DNA of 64,000 nucleotides, from the NCBI RefSeq assembly GCF_017357385.1, contig NZ_CP071637.1, positions 1 through 64,000 on the forward strand, in the 5' to 3' direction. A model generated the notes under the pieces. It was not told where the DNA came from. It was given only the letters and a program-made list of their open reading frames with translations, and made no database searches. This document shows positions 16,233 through 23,911 of this stretch, one piece after another (the stretch's first letter is position 1; each line of letters starts with the position of its first letter). This DNA comes from Rhizobium sp. NZLR1 (GTDB lineage: Bacteria > Pseudomonadota > Alphaproteobacteria > Rhizobiales > Rhizobiaceae). The translations under genes were made by a program, and so were the position numbers.

Positions 16233-16257
16233 GGGCCGAAACGAAGTGAAGGACGGC
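16233..16257 (-). promoter_or_regulatory. 25-bp leader word, copy 1 (upstream of DUF736 gene)
   Basis: Contains GGGCCGAAACGAAGTG followed by AAGGACGGC on the plus strand, 91 bases upstream of the DUF736 ATG. It matches 24 of 25 bases with 18357-18381 upstream of the ardC-like gene, in the same orientation relative to its gene. It lies in a gene-free region (16143-16510). Role unknown; common regulation is inferred. Confidence 0.45.
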
Positions 16258-16510
16258 CATGGGCCGAGGCTTTCTTGTTTCGCGAGGAATGGCGGTGCAG
16301 CCGCCAGGGGAAGAAAACGAGCCGGCCGTTGCGGATGCCGATCGAGCCGAACAGCCTGAGGCGGCCTTCGGTCAGACATGCCCCATCGAGAACGCGGTGG
16401 ACGTGGCATGCCCACGTTGAAAGGAAAGGCGATGGCGACCAGGCGTTACTCCGCCAGCGACAATGCCGCCCCCACTGATCCCTTGCTCGCTCAAAGCATG
16501 AAGATTGACG

Positions 16511-16906
16511 TTACGAGCGCGCGACGCCTGCGAGTTTTCGGGCCGCGGCCGCCTGTTTGACGGTGCTGGCGATGGTCTTGAGAAAGGCCGGGCTAAAGCT
16601 TCCAATCGGCGTGGTCGTTTCGAAGTCGAATGCCTTGTCGAGCTCTACCCGATTATACTCGTCGAGAATGATCCAGCAGGGGAAATCGAGCCCGGCGCGA
16701 CGACACTCCATCTGGCTGATGGCAAGGGACACCCGGTCTGTTCCGGGCATTTGTGACGTGATGGGAAAGAGAAACACAGCGCCTGGCACAGCGAGCGTGC
16801 GAACGACGACGCAAGTGGGCCTTGCCTTGCGACCTGACTCTTCTCCAGCCGCCGCCTCGCGGTTCCACAGATAGAAAAACCGGACGATCTGCCCAGGCTC
16901 AAGCAT
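16511..16906 (-). CDS. Probable toxin of a type II pair, PemK/MazF-like
   Basis: About 131 residues, start MLEPGQIVRFFYLWNREAAA at 16906. The opening PGQIV, then GRKARPTCVVVRTL and AVFLFPITSQMP, follow the beginning and second strand of PemK/MazF-like RNase toxins (PGDIV...K.RP..V). The C-terminus (AFLKTIASTVKQAAAARKL) is also reminiscent. Its ATG overlaps the antitoxin stop (ATGCTTGA), so translation is coupled. Assignment rests on this arrangement and a remote resemblance, not on verified catalytic residues. Confidence 0.65.
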   Translation of the reverse strand: MLEPGQIVRFFYLWNREAAAGEESGRKARPTCVVVRTLAVPGAVFLFPITSQMPGTDRVSLAISQMECRRAGLDFPCWIILDEYNRVELDKAFDFETTTPIGSFSPAFLKTIASTVKQAAAARKLAGVARS

Positions 16907-17144
16907 TGTCAGTCCCGATGATGTCTTCAATGCCGGTCATCAGTTCCTGATGGACATCGTCCGGCGCCTCTAACAGGTCGTAGGCCTGGGTGTGGGAGCG
17001 ACCGATGAGCTTTCGATATTGCTCGGCCGTCAGGATGACCAGCTTGTCCTTGCCACGCTTCGTCAGGCTCACCGGTTCTATAAGAGCCGCCTCGAGGATT
17101 TCGCCCGAAACGCGATTCATGTCTGAAAATGTAAACTGCTTCAT
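16899..17144 (-). CDS. Probable antitoxin, Phd/YefM-like
   Basis: 81 residues. The start at 17144 follows GGAGG by 5 bases. MKQFTFSDMNRVSGEILEAA, then LIEPVSLTKRGKDKLVILTA and EQYRKLIG, match the Phd/YefM fold, which binds operator DNA with its N-terminus and the toxin with its C-terminus. It lies directly upstream of and overlaps the toxin-like gene by 8 bases, the classic antitoxin-first order. Such pairs stabilise plasmids by post-segregational killing. Confidence 0.75.
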   Translation of the reverse strand: MKQFTFSDMNRVSGEILEAALIEPVSLTKRGKDKLVILTAEQYRKLIGRSHTQAYDLLEAPDDVHQELMTGIEDIIGTDNA

Positions 17145-17304
17145 CAACGCCTCCATAGCGAATTACCTACAATACGTAATCTATGCGATTCATGCAATCT
17201 GAATTGGGGACGTTCCGGATGGTGAGCCGCAGGGAGGGCCCGTCCCTGCGAGAGCTGATTTATTTCAGCCGAGGCGGCTCGGTTGGACCGGATGGCAATG
17301 ATGG

Positions 17305-18237
17305 CTAGGCTGCGTCGCGATGTGGCTCCGACTGCAGATGGTGTAGAAACGCCACGGATCGCTGCGCCTGAGCAGCGGCCTGGACGATGAAGCGCTTGTC
17401 GTTCTTCAAGACCGAGAGCCAAGAGGCGAGGTAGCTGGCGTGGTCGGGGCGGGGTTCCAACGCCGGCACAATGCCGAGATCAGCAGCGAGAAAAGCGGCG
17501 CCGAGTTCGGCGATCAACTCTTCCCGGGCACGCTCCGTGCGATCTTTTGCATACTTTGAGAGATCGCGGTTCAGCCGGTGGCACGCTCCGGCCCAATGCA
17601 CGCTTTCATGCGCCAGGGTCGCATAGTAGCTCTCGACGTCACGAAACGTCTCGATTGGCGGCATCTGGATCAGATCAGGGCTAGGGGCATAAAAGGCCCT
17701 GTTGCCGCCGTGGCGGACAATCGCGCCGGTCTTCGCGAAGAAGGCATCCGCATGGGCGATCCTGTCGATCCGTTGAACAATCGCACCGCCAGACCCATCC
17801 CCGTATCGGTCTCCGAGACCGTCGATCTGCTCAATGTTGAACACGCTGTAAGCCTTCAAAAATGGGATGTCGCGCTCGATCTCATGTCCCTCTCCATTGG
17901 TTTCGGTCTTGCTGATGCGGTTAGCATAAACCACCATCGAACTCGTCTCGCCCTTTCTGACACAGGCGCCTAGCTCCTGCGCCTGACGAAACGTCATCCA
18001 GGTCGGCGAGGCATAGCCACGAGCCATGGCTTCAGACCAGAGAAGCAGCACATTGATGCCCGAATAGGGTTCGCCGTTGTGGCGCAACGGCCGGGACACC
18101 CGACCGTTAAGATATTTGCTGTTCCACGGCTGCACCCAGGGCCGTACGCCCTGGTCCAATGCTGCAATCATCTTGTCGGTGATGCGCGTATAGACATCCA
18201 CCCGCTGCTCGCTGGTCCCTTTATCCTTCTTCATCAT
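17305..18237 (-). CDS. ardC: ArdC-like antirestriction protein (ssDNA-binding domain plus zincin protease)
   Basis: About 310 residues from ATG at 18237 (a second ATG follows immediately). The N-terminal domain opens VDVYTRITDKMIAALDQGVR, then PWVQPWN, the ArdC N-terminal ssDNA-binding signature. The C-terminal domain has the zinc-protease motif LAHESVHWAGA (HESVH near residue 212) and REELIAELGAAFLAADLGI, matching the zincin-like metallopeptidase part. Related ArdC proteins protect incoming plasmid DNA from restriction. It lies in the block next to the putative oriT, where such genes are favoured. Confidence 0.9.
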   Translation of the reverse strand: MMKKDKGTSEQRVDVYTRITDKMIAALDQGVRPWVQPWNSKYLNGRVSRPLRHNGEPYSGINVLLLWSEAMARGYASPTWMTFRQAQELGACVRKGETSSMVVYANRISKTETNGEGHEIERDIPFLKAYSVFNIEQIDGLGDRYGDGSGGAIVQRIDRIAHADAFFAKTGAIVRHGGNRAFYAPSPDLIQMPPIETFRDVESYYATLAHESVHWAGACHRLNRDLSKYAKDRTERAREELIAELGAAFLAADLGIVPALEPRPDHASYLASWLSVLKNDKRFIVQAAAQAQRSVAFLHHLQSEPHRDAA

Positions 18238-18356
18238 CCTGTCCTCACTTTTTGGCAACCGCGCCAATCGCGGTTCGTCACGGCGGTCGAAAAAGCGGCC
18301 GTAGGAGGCGGCGCACCCGCTGACAGACAAGATTGACTGTTGGAACCTTTGCGGAC

Positions 18357-18381
18357 GGGCCGAAACGAAGTGGAGGACGGC
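18357..18381 (-). promoter_or_regulatory. 25-bp leader word, copy 2 (upstream of ardC)
   Basis: GGGCCGAAACGAAGTG followed by GAGGACGGC on the plus strand, 120 bases upstream of the ardC-like ATG. One base differs from the copy at 16233-16257. It lies in the 18238-18458 intergenic region. Confidence 0.45.
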
Positions 18382-18458
18382 TTGGCCGTTGCGACGTCCA
18401 TCTCCGGCGACGCTAGACCGCTCACCGGGACGAAAGAAGGGGCTCACGCCCCTTCGGT

Positions 18459-19040
18459 TCAATCGAAAGCCGACATCTGCAGCGAGGCGGCCTTCTGGTC
18501 GATCGACGGCGCCGTGACCGTGGAACCGGTGCGTTCATAGGGTTTCCAGGTTTCGCCGGTGATATCTTCGTAGGCCGAGACGGCACCTTCGGCGGCCATG
18601 CGCAGCACGTGGGCCTGCAGCCCCGTGTCGGCGGCGAACTCGCGCTTGCGCTGCGCCCGGCTGTCGAAGCCGACGGGACCGTCGAGATCCTCGTTGCGAT
18701 CGTCGTTGGAGAGCTTGGTGGTCAGGTCCCGCGCCTCGGTGACCGCCCGGCTGTAGAACTGCCCGGCGCCGTGAGCCGAGCCGACGAAGGAGCCGACGAT
18801 GCGCTGCATGTGGATCTGCATGGCCTTTTCGGCGAGACCTTCCTTCAGCGCGTCGGCGCTGTCGATGAGCTGGCTGCGGTGAAGCTCGCGGATGCCGTCG
18901 CTGTCGACGATGGCAAGGCCGAAGCTTTCGCAGATGCGGCTCGCCTGGGGTGCGTCGGGGCAGGCATGGCGGACCATGTCGAGGGTGGTGGCGCGTTGTG
19001 CGGCGGGGCCGGTCTTGGAGGAGCGGTTGAGCGATGTCAT
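18459..19040 (-). CDS. Hypothetical protein, 193 residues
   Basis: Starts MTSLNRSSKTGPAAQRATTL at 19040, sharing ATGA with the end of the frame upstream. It is mostly helical, with HACPDAPQASRICESFGLAI and AEKAMQIHMQRIVGSFVGSA, and a C-terminal AAEGAVSAYEDITGETWKPY. No catalytic motif, signal or membrane segment is seen. The sequence looks like a conserved rhizobial plasmid protein but I cannot name the family. It lies between the DUF7007-like and ardC-like genes, in the same direction. Confidence 0.65.
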   Translation of the reverse strand: MTSLNRSSKTGPAAQRATTLDMVRHACPDAPQASRICESFGLAIVDSDGIRELHRSQLIDSADALKEGLAEKAMQIHMQRIVGSFVGSAHGAGQFYSRAVTEARDLTTKLSNDDRNEDLDGPVGFDSRAQRKREFAADTGLQAHVLRMAAEGAVSAYEDITGETWKPYERTGSTVTAPSIDQKAASLQMSAFD

Positions 19041-20521
19041 GATCGATGTCCTTGTGCGTGGTTGAGCGAAGCCCGGGTCTGCCGCTTTCCGGCACTTCCC
19101 CTCGGGTGCGGTCGACACGAACCGGGCAAGCGGCCTGGCCCAAGGTCAGGGCGATGCGATCGAGCAGGGTGGGGTTGCGGGGGATGCGGGCCGCAGCGCG
19201 GGCTGCAGCAAACGCGGCTCCGCCTTGAGAAGAGCGCGTCGCTCCTGCCGCCACGCGGCGCGGAACGCGGCCTTTGACCAGGTCGCGACCGGTTCAGACC
19301 GCAGCAAACCCGAGGACTGAGCCGGAAGCTGCTCGACCTCTTGGCCAAACACCGCACGGCGTCGCGCATGTCCGCCACCACGCTTTCGACCGCGTCCACG
19401 AACAACCGGCAGACGATCGGTCCGCCGACGGTTTCCCTACGCACAGGTCGAGATCTCAGTGCGGTTCGACCGGCTCGTCCTGCAAAACGCGCTTCATGGT
19501 CCAGGCTATCGCCGCCGCAACGCATGAAGATCTTCGGAAGACAAATCGGCCCTGCACCAGCATCGTCTGGAGCCGACGCTTCCATCGGTCGCCGGCTCTC
19601 ATCTGCGTCGGCCTCAGGCGTTGGCCGGTCCTGGCAGGCCGAGCGCCCTTTGCGGTTCGCCTCGGCATCTCGCGCCTCGGTCCAGCCGACGAAGCTCGAC
19701 GGTCCGGCATATCGCCGGTCACGCGCCTCGTCGATGACGAAGCCGAACGCGCCGATGTCGTAGAGCGCCTCGTCGACCAGGTAGCGCCGTTGTTCGTCCG
19801 CCGGTGCGCGGCAACCGGTCGACCGCCTGCCACCGAGCATGGCGATGCATTCAACGAAGCCAGGATGTTGCCTGGACTGGATGGCCGAGACCACCACCCA
19901 TCGGTTGGCGTTGTCGCGGTCGAAGCGGCTGCGGTCCTTGGCGCGGGACTGGCCGGGTTGGAGAACCTGACCGTGTCTTGCTTCCCATGCCTCCGGGTAA
20001 ACATCGCGCAAGATGTCGTCGGCCTGGCGCTTCTCGAAATCGGTAAAGAGGTTGGGATAAGTGGCCGCCACAGCAACCCAGGCGCAATCCTCCTCATAGA
20101 AACCGTCATCGGTGCGCAAACCCGGCGCAATGAGCCTGTTACGGTCTGGCGAGAGCGCAAATCCGCCGTGGCTTGCGGTGCTGTGGGCGACGATGCCGGG
20201 AGCATAAAGCACCGCGTGTTGCGATTGGCCCCACGGCGTCGAAGTCCGAACCGAGACTGTCCGGCGATTGAGATCAGCCAGCTGAGCGACATGGGTCGCC
20301 CATTCCTCGACTGTGCGCCGGAAGCCGGCCTCGTCGACGGGATCGGTTCGCCGGTCGTGAAAATCGGCGATCGTCCAATCCTCGATCGGTCGTTTCAGGG
20401 CCCAGGCCTTGACGAGGTGGTAGCCGGGCTCAGACGGGACCATGGCGAAGGCCTGATCACCAACCAGAGCCGCGAATAGTCCGTCGCGGGTTTTTCCATA
20501 AAGGGGAGATGTTGCGGACAT
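19037..20521 (-). CDS. DUF7007-like protein with a questionable C-terminal extension
   Basis: The start at 20521 (MSATSPLYGKTRDGLFAALV) follows GGAGCAGACA. The first 300 or so residues read as a normal protein, including DCAWVAVAATYPNLFTDFEK and DIGAFGFVIDEARDRRYAGP. I think they belong to the DUF7007 family found on rhizobial plasmids, with moderate certainty. From about residue 330 the composition turns Arg/Pro/Ser/Cys-rich and looks untranslated in this frame (roughly 19037-19500). A frameshift or lost stop may have extended the frame. The ATGA overlap with the next gene argues the other way. Function unknown. Confidence 0.6.
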   Translation of the reverse strand: MSATSPLYGKTRDGLFAALVGDQAFAMVPSEPGYHLVKAWALKRPIEDWTIADFHDRRTDPVDEAGFRRTVEEWATHVAQLADLNRRTVSVRTSTPWGQSQHAVLYAPGIVAHSTASHGGFALSPDRNRLIAPGLRTDDGFYEEDCAWVAVAATYPNLFTDFEKRQADDILRDVYPEAWEARHGQVLQPGQSRAKDRSRFDRDNANRWVVVSAIQSRQHPGFVECIAMLGGRRSTGCRAPADEQRRYLVDEALYDIGAFGFVIDEARDRRYAGPSSFVGWTEARDAEANRKGRSACQDRPTPEADADESRRPMEASAPDDAGAGPICLPKIFMRCGGDSLDHEARFAGRAGRTALRSRPVRRETVGGPIVCRLFVDAVESVVADMRDAVRCLAKRSSSFRLSPRVCCGLNRSRPGQRPRSAPRGGRSDALFSRRSRVCCSPRCGPHPPQPHPARSHRPDLGPGRLPGSCRPHPRGSAGKRQTRASLNHAQGHRS

Positions 20522-20599
20522 TGTCTGCTCCTGTCCATGGATTGAAATGAAAACGCCGCCGGCAAGCCGGCGGCAGAGGGTGGACATTGGGTGGCGATG

Positions 20600-22303
20600 T
20601 TATTCGGCCGCCTCGCGGAAATCGTCGGCACCGTCGGCGCCGCTGCGGTCAGACGCCGGAGCCTCGTCCTCTGTCACCGGGGCTGTCTCGTCATCCTCCT
20701 CCTCGAGGTTGGATGTCGCGGACGTGAAGCGGCTCGCCCAGGCCAAGACCTCGGCGGCGTCTGGCGCGATCGCTGCTGCCGGCAGAACAAGGCGGTCGTC
20801 TGCGAAATGTTCGACCACGGCGGCGCGGGTGTCCTTGACCTTGACGCGGCCAGCCACCCCGGCGGTTTCCGCGACGGCCTCCAGTGCCGTGCGCGACAGG
20901 CATGAGAGAAACTCCTCGCTCGCCATGCTGGTCAGAAACTGATCAGCGCCGATGGCATCGCCGGCGATACGGGCAACCATTCCGCTATCGGATCGGTTGC
21001 GGCGAAGCGACAGGACCTCGATCAGAACCGAGCGTGCGACCTGGCCAAGGGTTTCGCGATCGAAGGAGAGCTTGCCATCCTCATCGACCAGCCGCACCGC
21101 ATGTGGAGCGCATTTGGCATGACCGTAGGGATTGTCGGATGCGCCGCTGGCGATCGTGACGTTCTGGCCGGTCAGAGCAAGGACGAGCAGCGCCGTCAGT
21201 GTGTCATTCTCGATGGGTGCACGCGCAAGCGCCTCGTGAAGGGCATCCGTGCGCAGATCGCCGACCATGTCGAGACCCTTCTGGGTGACGTCGGGACGGG
21301 CCTTGGGCGCTTCGAGGTCTTCGACGACCGTATCCACACCGTCGGCATCCTTGACCACCTTCGGCTTCTTGGCTTCAGGCATGCGATAGGCCACGGATTG
21401 CACCGACCCGTCGCGGGCATTGATGTACCAGCCGGTCAGATCGCCCTTGCCGGGCTTGCCGTAGACCTGTTGCGCCTTGGCCGGCAGCTTGGCCTGGCCG
21501 TATTCATTGGCCTCGATGATCGCACCGCGCTTGGGCAGGTTATTCGACAGCCACTCCTGTTGGGCGCCGAGAAACGCCTCGATATCGGTCGTATAGCGGC
21601 TGTCCTCATCGGCCGGCGCAAACAGGTCCTCGACCCAGGTGATGCCATAGGCCTGTGCGAGGTCGTCACCGAAGCTGGCATGCTTGGCGAGCATCCGGGT
21701 GCGGGTCAGTGCGCGGGCGACCTCCCACCACGATACCTGCGGCTCCTGCTTCTTCGGCTTGTACTTTTTCCAGACCTCAGCCTGCTCGTCCTGGCCGGCG
21801 GCGGCGATGGTGCGCAGCTGCTGCTCATTCGGCATATCGCCGCGAGCCATGTGATCGAGCATGGCGGGCAGGATATTGGCGAGCAGCCGCAGCTTGCGAA
21901 GCTGTCGCGCCGGGAGAGCCAGAGCAAGCGCGATCGATTCCTCGGTCCAGCCAAGAGCAACCAGGCGTTCGATCGCGCGCCATTGATCGACTGGGTTCAG
22001 CGGTTCACGGGCGATGTTTTCCGCGAACGACTGCATGGCGCCGAGATCGTCTCCGGGATCGGCAACCAGGACCGGGATTTCGGTGAGCTCGGCGGCAACG
22101 GCCTGAGCCGCGCGACGGTGACCGAAGACGATGATGTAGCTGTTGCCGCCTTCTGGATCGAGCTTGACGACTGGTGGCTGCACCACGCCGATCGCTCTGA
22201 TCGAGGCGCAAAGTAGCGCATCGGACTGCGGAGAGGATTTAGATTGGCGCGCTTTGTCGGGATTGTCCTTCAGGCTGCGCGGATCGACTGTCATCAGTTC
22301 CAT
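20600..22303 (-). CDS. Large ParB N-terminal domain protein
   Basis: 567 residues from ATG at 22303 (MELMTVDPRSLKDNPDKARQ). The N-terminal third is a ParB/Spo0J nuclease-like domain: SIRAIGVVQPPVVKLDPEGG, FGHRRAAQAVAAELTEIPVL and FAENIAREPLNPVDQWRAIE, followed by the helix-turn-helix segment EESIALALALPARQLRKLRL. The remaining 350 residues are unlike partition proteins and end in an acidic tail. The plasmid has its own RepB, so this is unlikely to be the partition protein. Such large ParB-like proteins are a regular part of rhizobial plasmid backbones, probably with another DNA transaction. Confidence 0.85.
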   Translation of the reverse strand: MELMTVDPRSLKDNPDKARQSKSSPQSDALLCASIRAIGVVQPPVVKLDPEGGNSYIIVFGHRRAAQAVAAELTEIPVLVADPGDDLGAMQSFAENIAREPLNPVDQWRAIERLVALGWTEESIALALALPARQLRKLRLLANILPAMLDHMARGDMPNEQQLRTIAAAGQDEQAEVWKKYKPKKQEPQVSWWEVARALTRTRMLAKHASFGDDLAQAYGITWVEDLFAPADEDSRYTTDIEAFLGAQQEWLSNNLPKRGAIIEANEYGQAKLPAKAQQVYGKPGKGDLTGWYINARDGSVQSVAYRMPEAKKPKVVKDADGVDTVVEDLEAPKARPDVTQKGLDMVGDLRTDALHEALARAPIENDTLTALLVLALTGQNVTIASGASDNPYGHAKCAPHAVRLVDEDGKLSFDRETLGQVARSVLIEVLSLRRNRSDSGMVARIAGDAIGADQFLTSMASEEFLSCLSRTALEAVAETAGVAGRVKVKDTRAAVVEHFADDRLVLPAAAIAPDAAEVLAWASRFTSATSNLEEEDDETAPVTEDEAPASDRSGADGADDFREAAE

Positions 22304-22532
22304 GGGAAGGTCCTTTGTCGGTTGGCGGGCGGACGGACTGTCCTTGCCCTCTCGTCTTCTTCTCGAAGACATCCCCCGAACCGCAGGACCGTCCTGCGGC
22401 TGCAACTGCGCCGGAGGGGACCTGGCTTGCGAACAAGCGAGGCACACTTGCCTTGCGCGGAGAGCGGGCCCGGTCTGGCGATCGGGGCGATTGAGGGAAC
22501 CGTCAGCCACTGGTCGGTCCTGCGAATGGTGG

Positions 22533-22620
22533 CCCCTTCCCCTTCCCTTCCCTTCCCTTCCCCTCCCTTTCCTGTTCTCGCTTCCTATCCCTTCTTAAGG
22601 CCCTCCCCTTCCCTGCCCCG
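22533..22620. repeat. Polypyrimidine CCCTT-type tract
   Basis: An almost pure C/T run beginning with repeated CCCTT and CCCCTT units, then interrupted copies, between the diverging ParB-like and ligase genes. Homopurine-homopyrimidine tracts may form triplex DNA or arise by slippage. The rest of the gap (22304-22689) shows no gene. Confidence 0.6.
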
Positions 22621-22689
22621 ACAGCCGCCCCTCATCCATCCACGAGGCCGGGTCACCTCATTTTAAGCAATTGCTGGTGAACTCGAGGC

Positions 22690-23736
22690 ATGACAAAGCC
22701 GCCACTCCAGCCATCCCAGCCGCTCTTGCGGAAAACCGAAGCGCCGGTCCGGTCGCGCCCGCGCAGACCGCGCGATCCGGCCCAGCCGCAATTGCCGTTC
22801 GACCCGATGCCCGATCGCATCGAACCATGCCTGGCACTCCTGAAGGCGAAACCACCGCGCGGGCCGGATTGGCTTTTCGAGGTCAAATGGGACGGATACC
22901 GGGTGGCGGTCCATATCAGGCCGAACGATGTCCGGATCATCACCCGCGGCGGACACGATTGGACCGATCGGTTTCCGGCGATCGCGGATGCGGCCCGCAC
23001 GATCAGTGTCGGCACGGCCATCCTTGATGGAGAAGCCGTGGTTCTGGATGCGCAGGGCCGTTCCGATTTCGGCGCGCTACAGCGCTCGCTCGGAGGTCGG
23101 GGCGGCAAACAAGCCTCCGGCGAGGCGATCCTCTACGCATTTGACTTGTTGTATTTCGACGGTCACGACCTCACCCGCATGGAGCTGTCCGGGCGGCGGC
23201 ACCTGCTGGAAGACTTGATCAATGAAGGCGACGGGCCGATCCGCCTGTCGCAGAACGTCGAAGCCGATGGAGACGCGCTGCTGGCTGCGGCCTGCGCGCA
23301 TGGGCTGGAGGGCATCATCGCCAAGCACCGCGACAGCACCTACCGCTCGGGTCGGCTCGGCGACTGGCTGAAGGTCAAATGCATTCAGAGCGAAAGCTTT
23401 GTGATTATCGGATACGAGCCGTCCGCTGCGGCACGCGGCGGGATCGGCAGCCTGTTGCTTGGGGCCCATCAGGGCGACGCGTTCGTCCATGTCGGTTCGG
23501 TCGGGACCGGCTTCAAAGAGAAAGATGCTATCGAACTGCGCCGGATGCTGGACACGCTGAAAACCGAACGTGCTCCTGTTGCGGTCGACAAAAAGGGTGT
23601 CGTCTTTGTTCAACCGACATTGATTGCCGAGATCGAATATCGAGCATGGACCGACGATGGCAAGTTACGGCATGCCTCATATAAGGGCCTGCGGGAACTG
23701 CAGGACAACGCGGCGATCTACAAACTCGGCGAGTAG
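22690..23736 (+). CDS. ligD: ATP-dependent DNA ligase, LigD ligase-domain type
   Basis: 348 residues, comprising only the ligase module of bacterial LigD. The adenylated lysine is in EVKWDGYR (K66), followed by LDGEAVVLDAQGRSDFGALQ, GLEGIIAKHRDSTYRSGR, WLKVKC and the OB-fold part ending VFVQPTLIAEIEYRAWTDDG. These are the nucleotidyltransferase motifs I, III, IV and V. The polymerase and phosphoesterase domains of full LigD are absent and no Ku gene is nearby. It could seal breaks during plasmid establishment, or work with a chromosomal Ku. It faces away from its neighbours and ends at a terminator. Confidence 0.93.
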   Translation: MTKPPLQPSQPLLRKTEAPVRSRPRRPRDPAQPQLPFDPMPDRIEPCLALLKAKPPRGPDWLFEVKWDGYRVAVHIRPNDVRIITRGGHDWTDRFPAIADAARTISVGTAILDGEAVVLDAQGRSDFGALQRSLGGRGGKQASGEAILYAFDLLYFDGHDLTRMELSGRRHLLEDLINEGDGPIRLSQNVEADGDALLAAACAHGLEGIIAKHRDSTYRSGRLGDWLKVKCIQSESFVIIGYEPSAAARGGIGSLLLGAHQGDAFVHVGSVGTGFKEKDAIELRRMLDTLKTERAPVAVDKKGVVFVQPTLIAEIEYRAWTDDGKLRHASYKGLRELQDNAAIYKLGE

Positions 23737-23755
23737 CGCCGGAAGGCTCAAAACG

Positions 23756-23789
23756 AAAAGGCGCTCGACCCTTTCGGGGAGCGCCTTTT
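23756..23789 (+). terminator. Rho-independent terminator after the ligase gene
   Basis: An 11-bp stem (AAAAGGCGCTC with GAGCGCCTTTT) whose 12-base loop holds a further CCC/GGG pair, 20 bases after the ligase stop. A- and T-rich flanks suit termination in both directions. Confidence 0.8.
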
Positions 23790-23911
23790 CTGACCCGGAC
23801 AGCTTCGAACGCGCGGCAATCGCCACTGTGAGGCAAACCATCGAAACGGGTGATGACCGTTAGATGTGCATCGTCTGACCCCGTTTCAAGTGACGGCTAA
23901 GATGCCGCCAT

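Noticed and set aside
19274..20479. 401-residue plus-strand frame
   Set aside because: Antisense to the DUF7007-like gene, with no ribosome site and no recognised domain.
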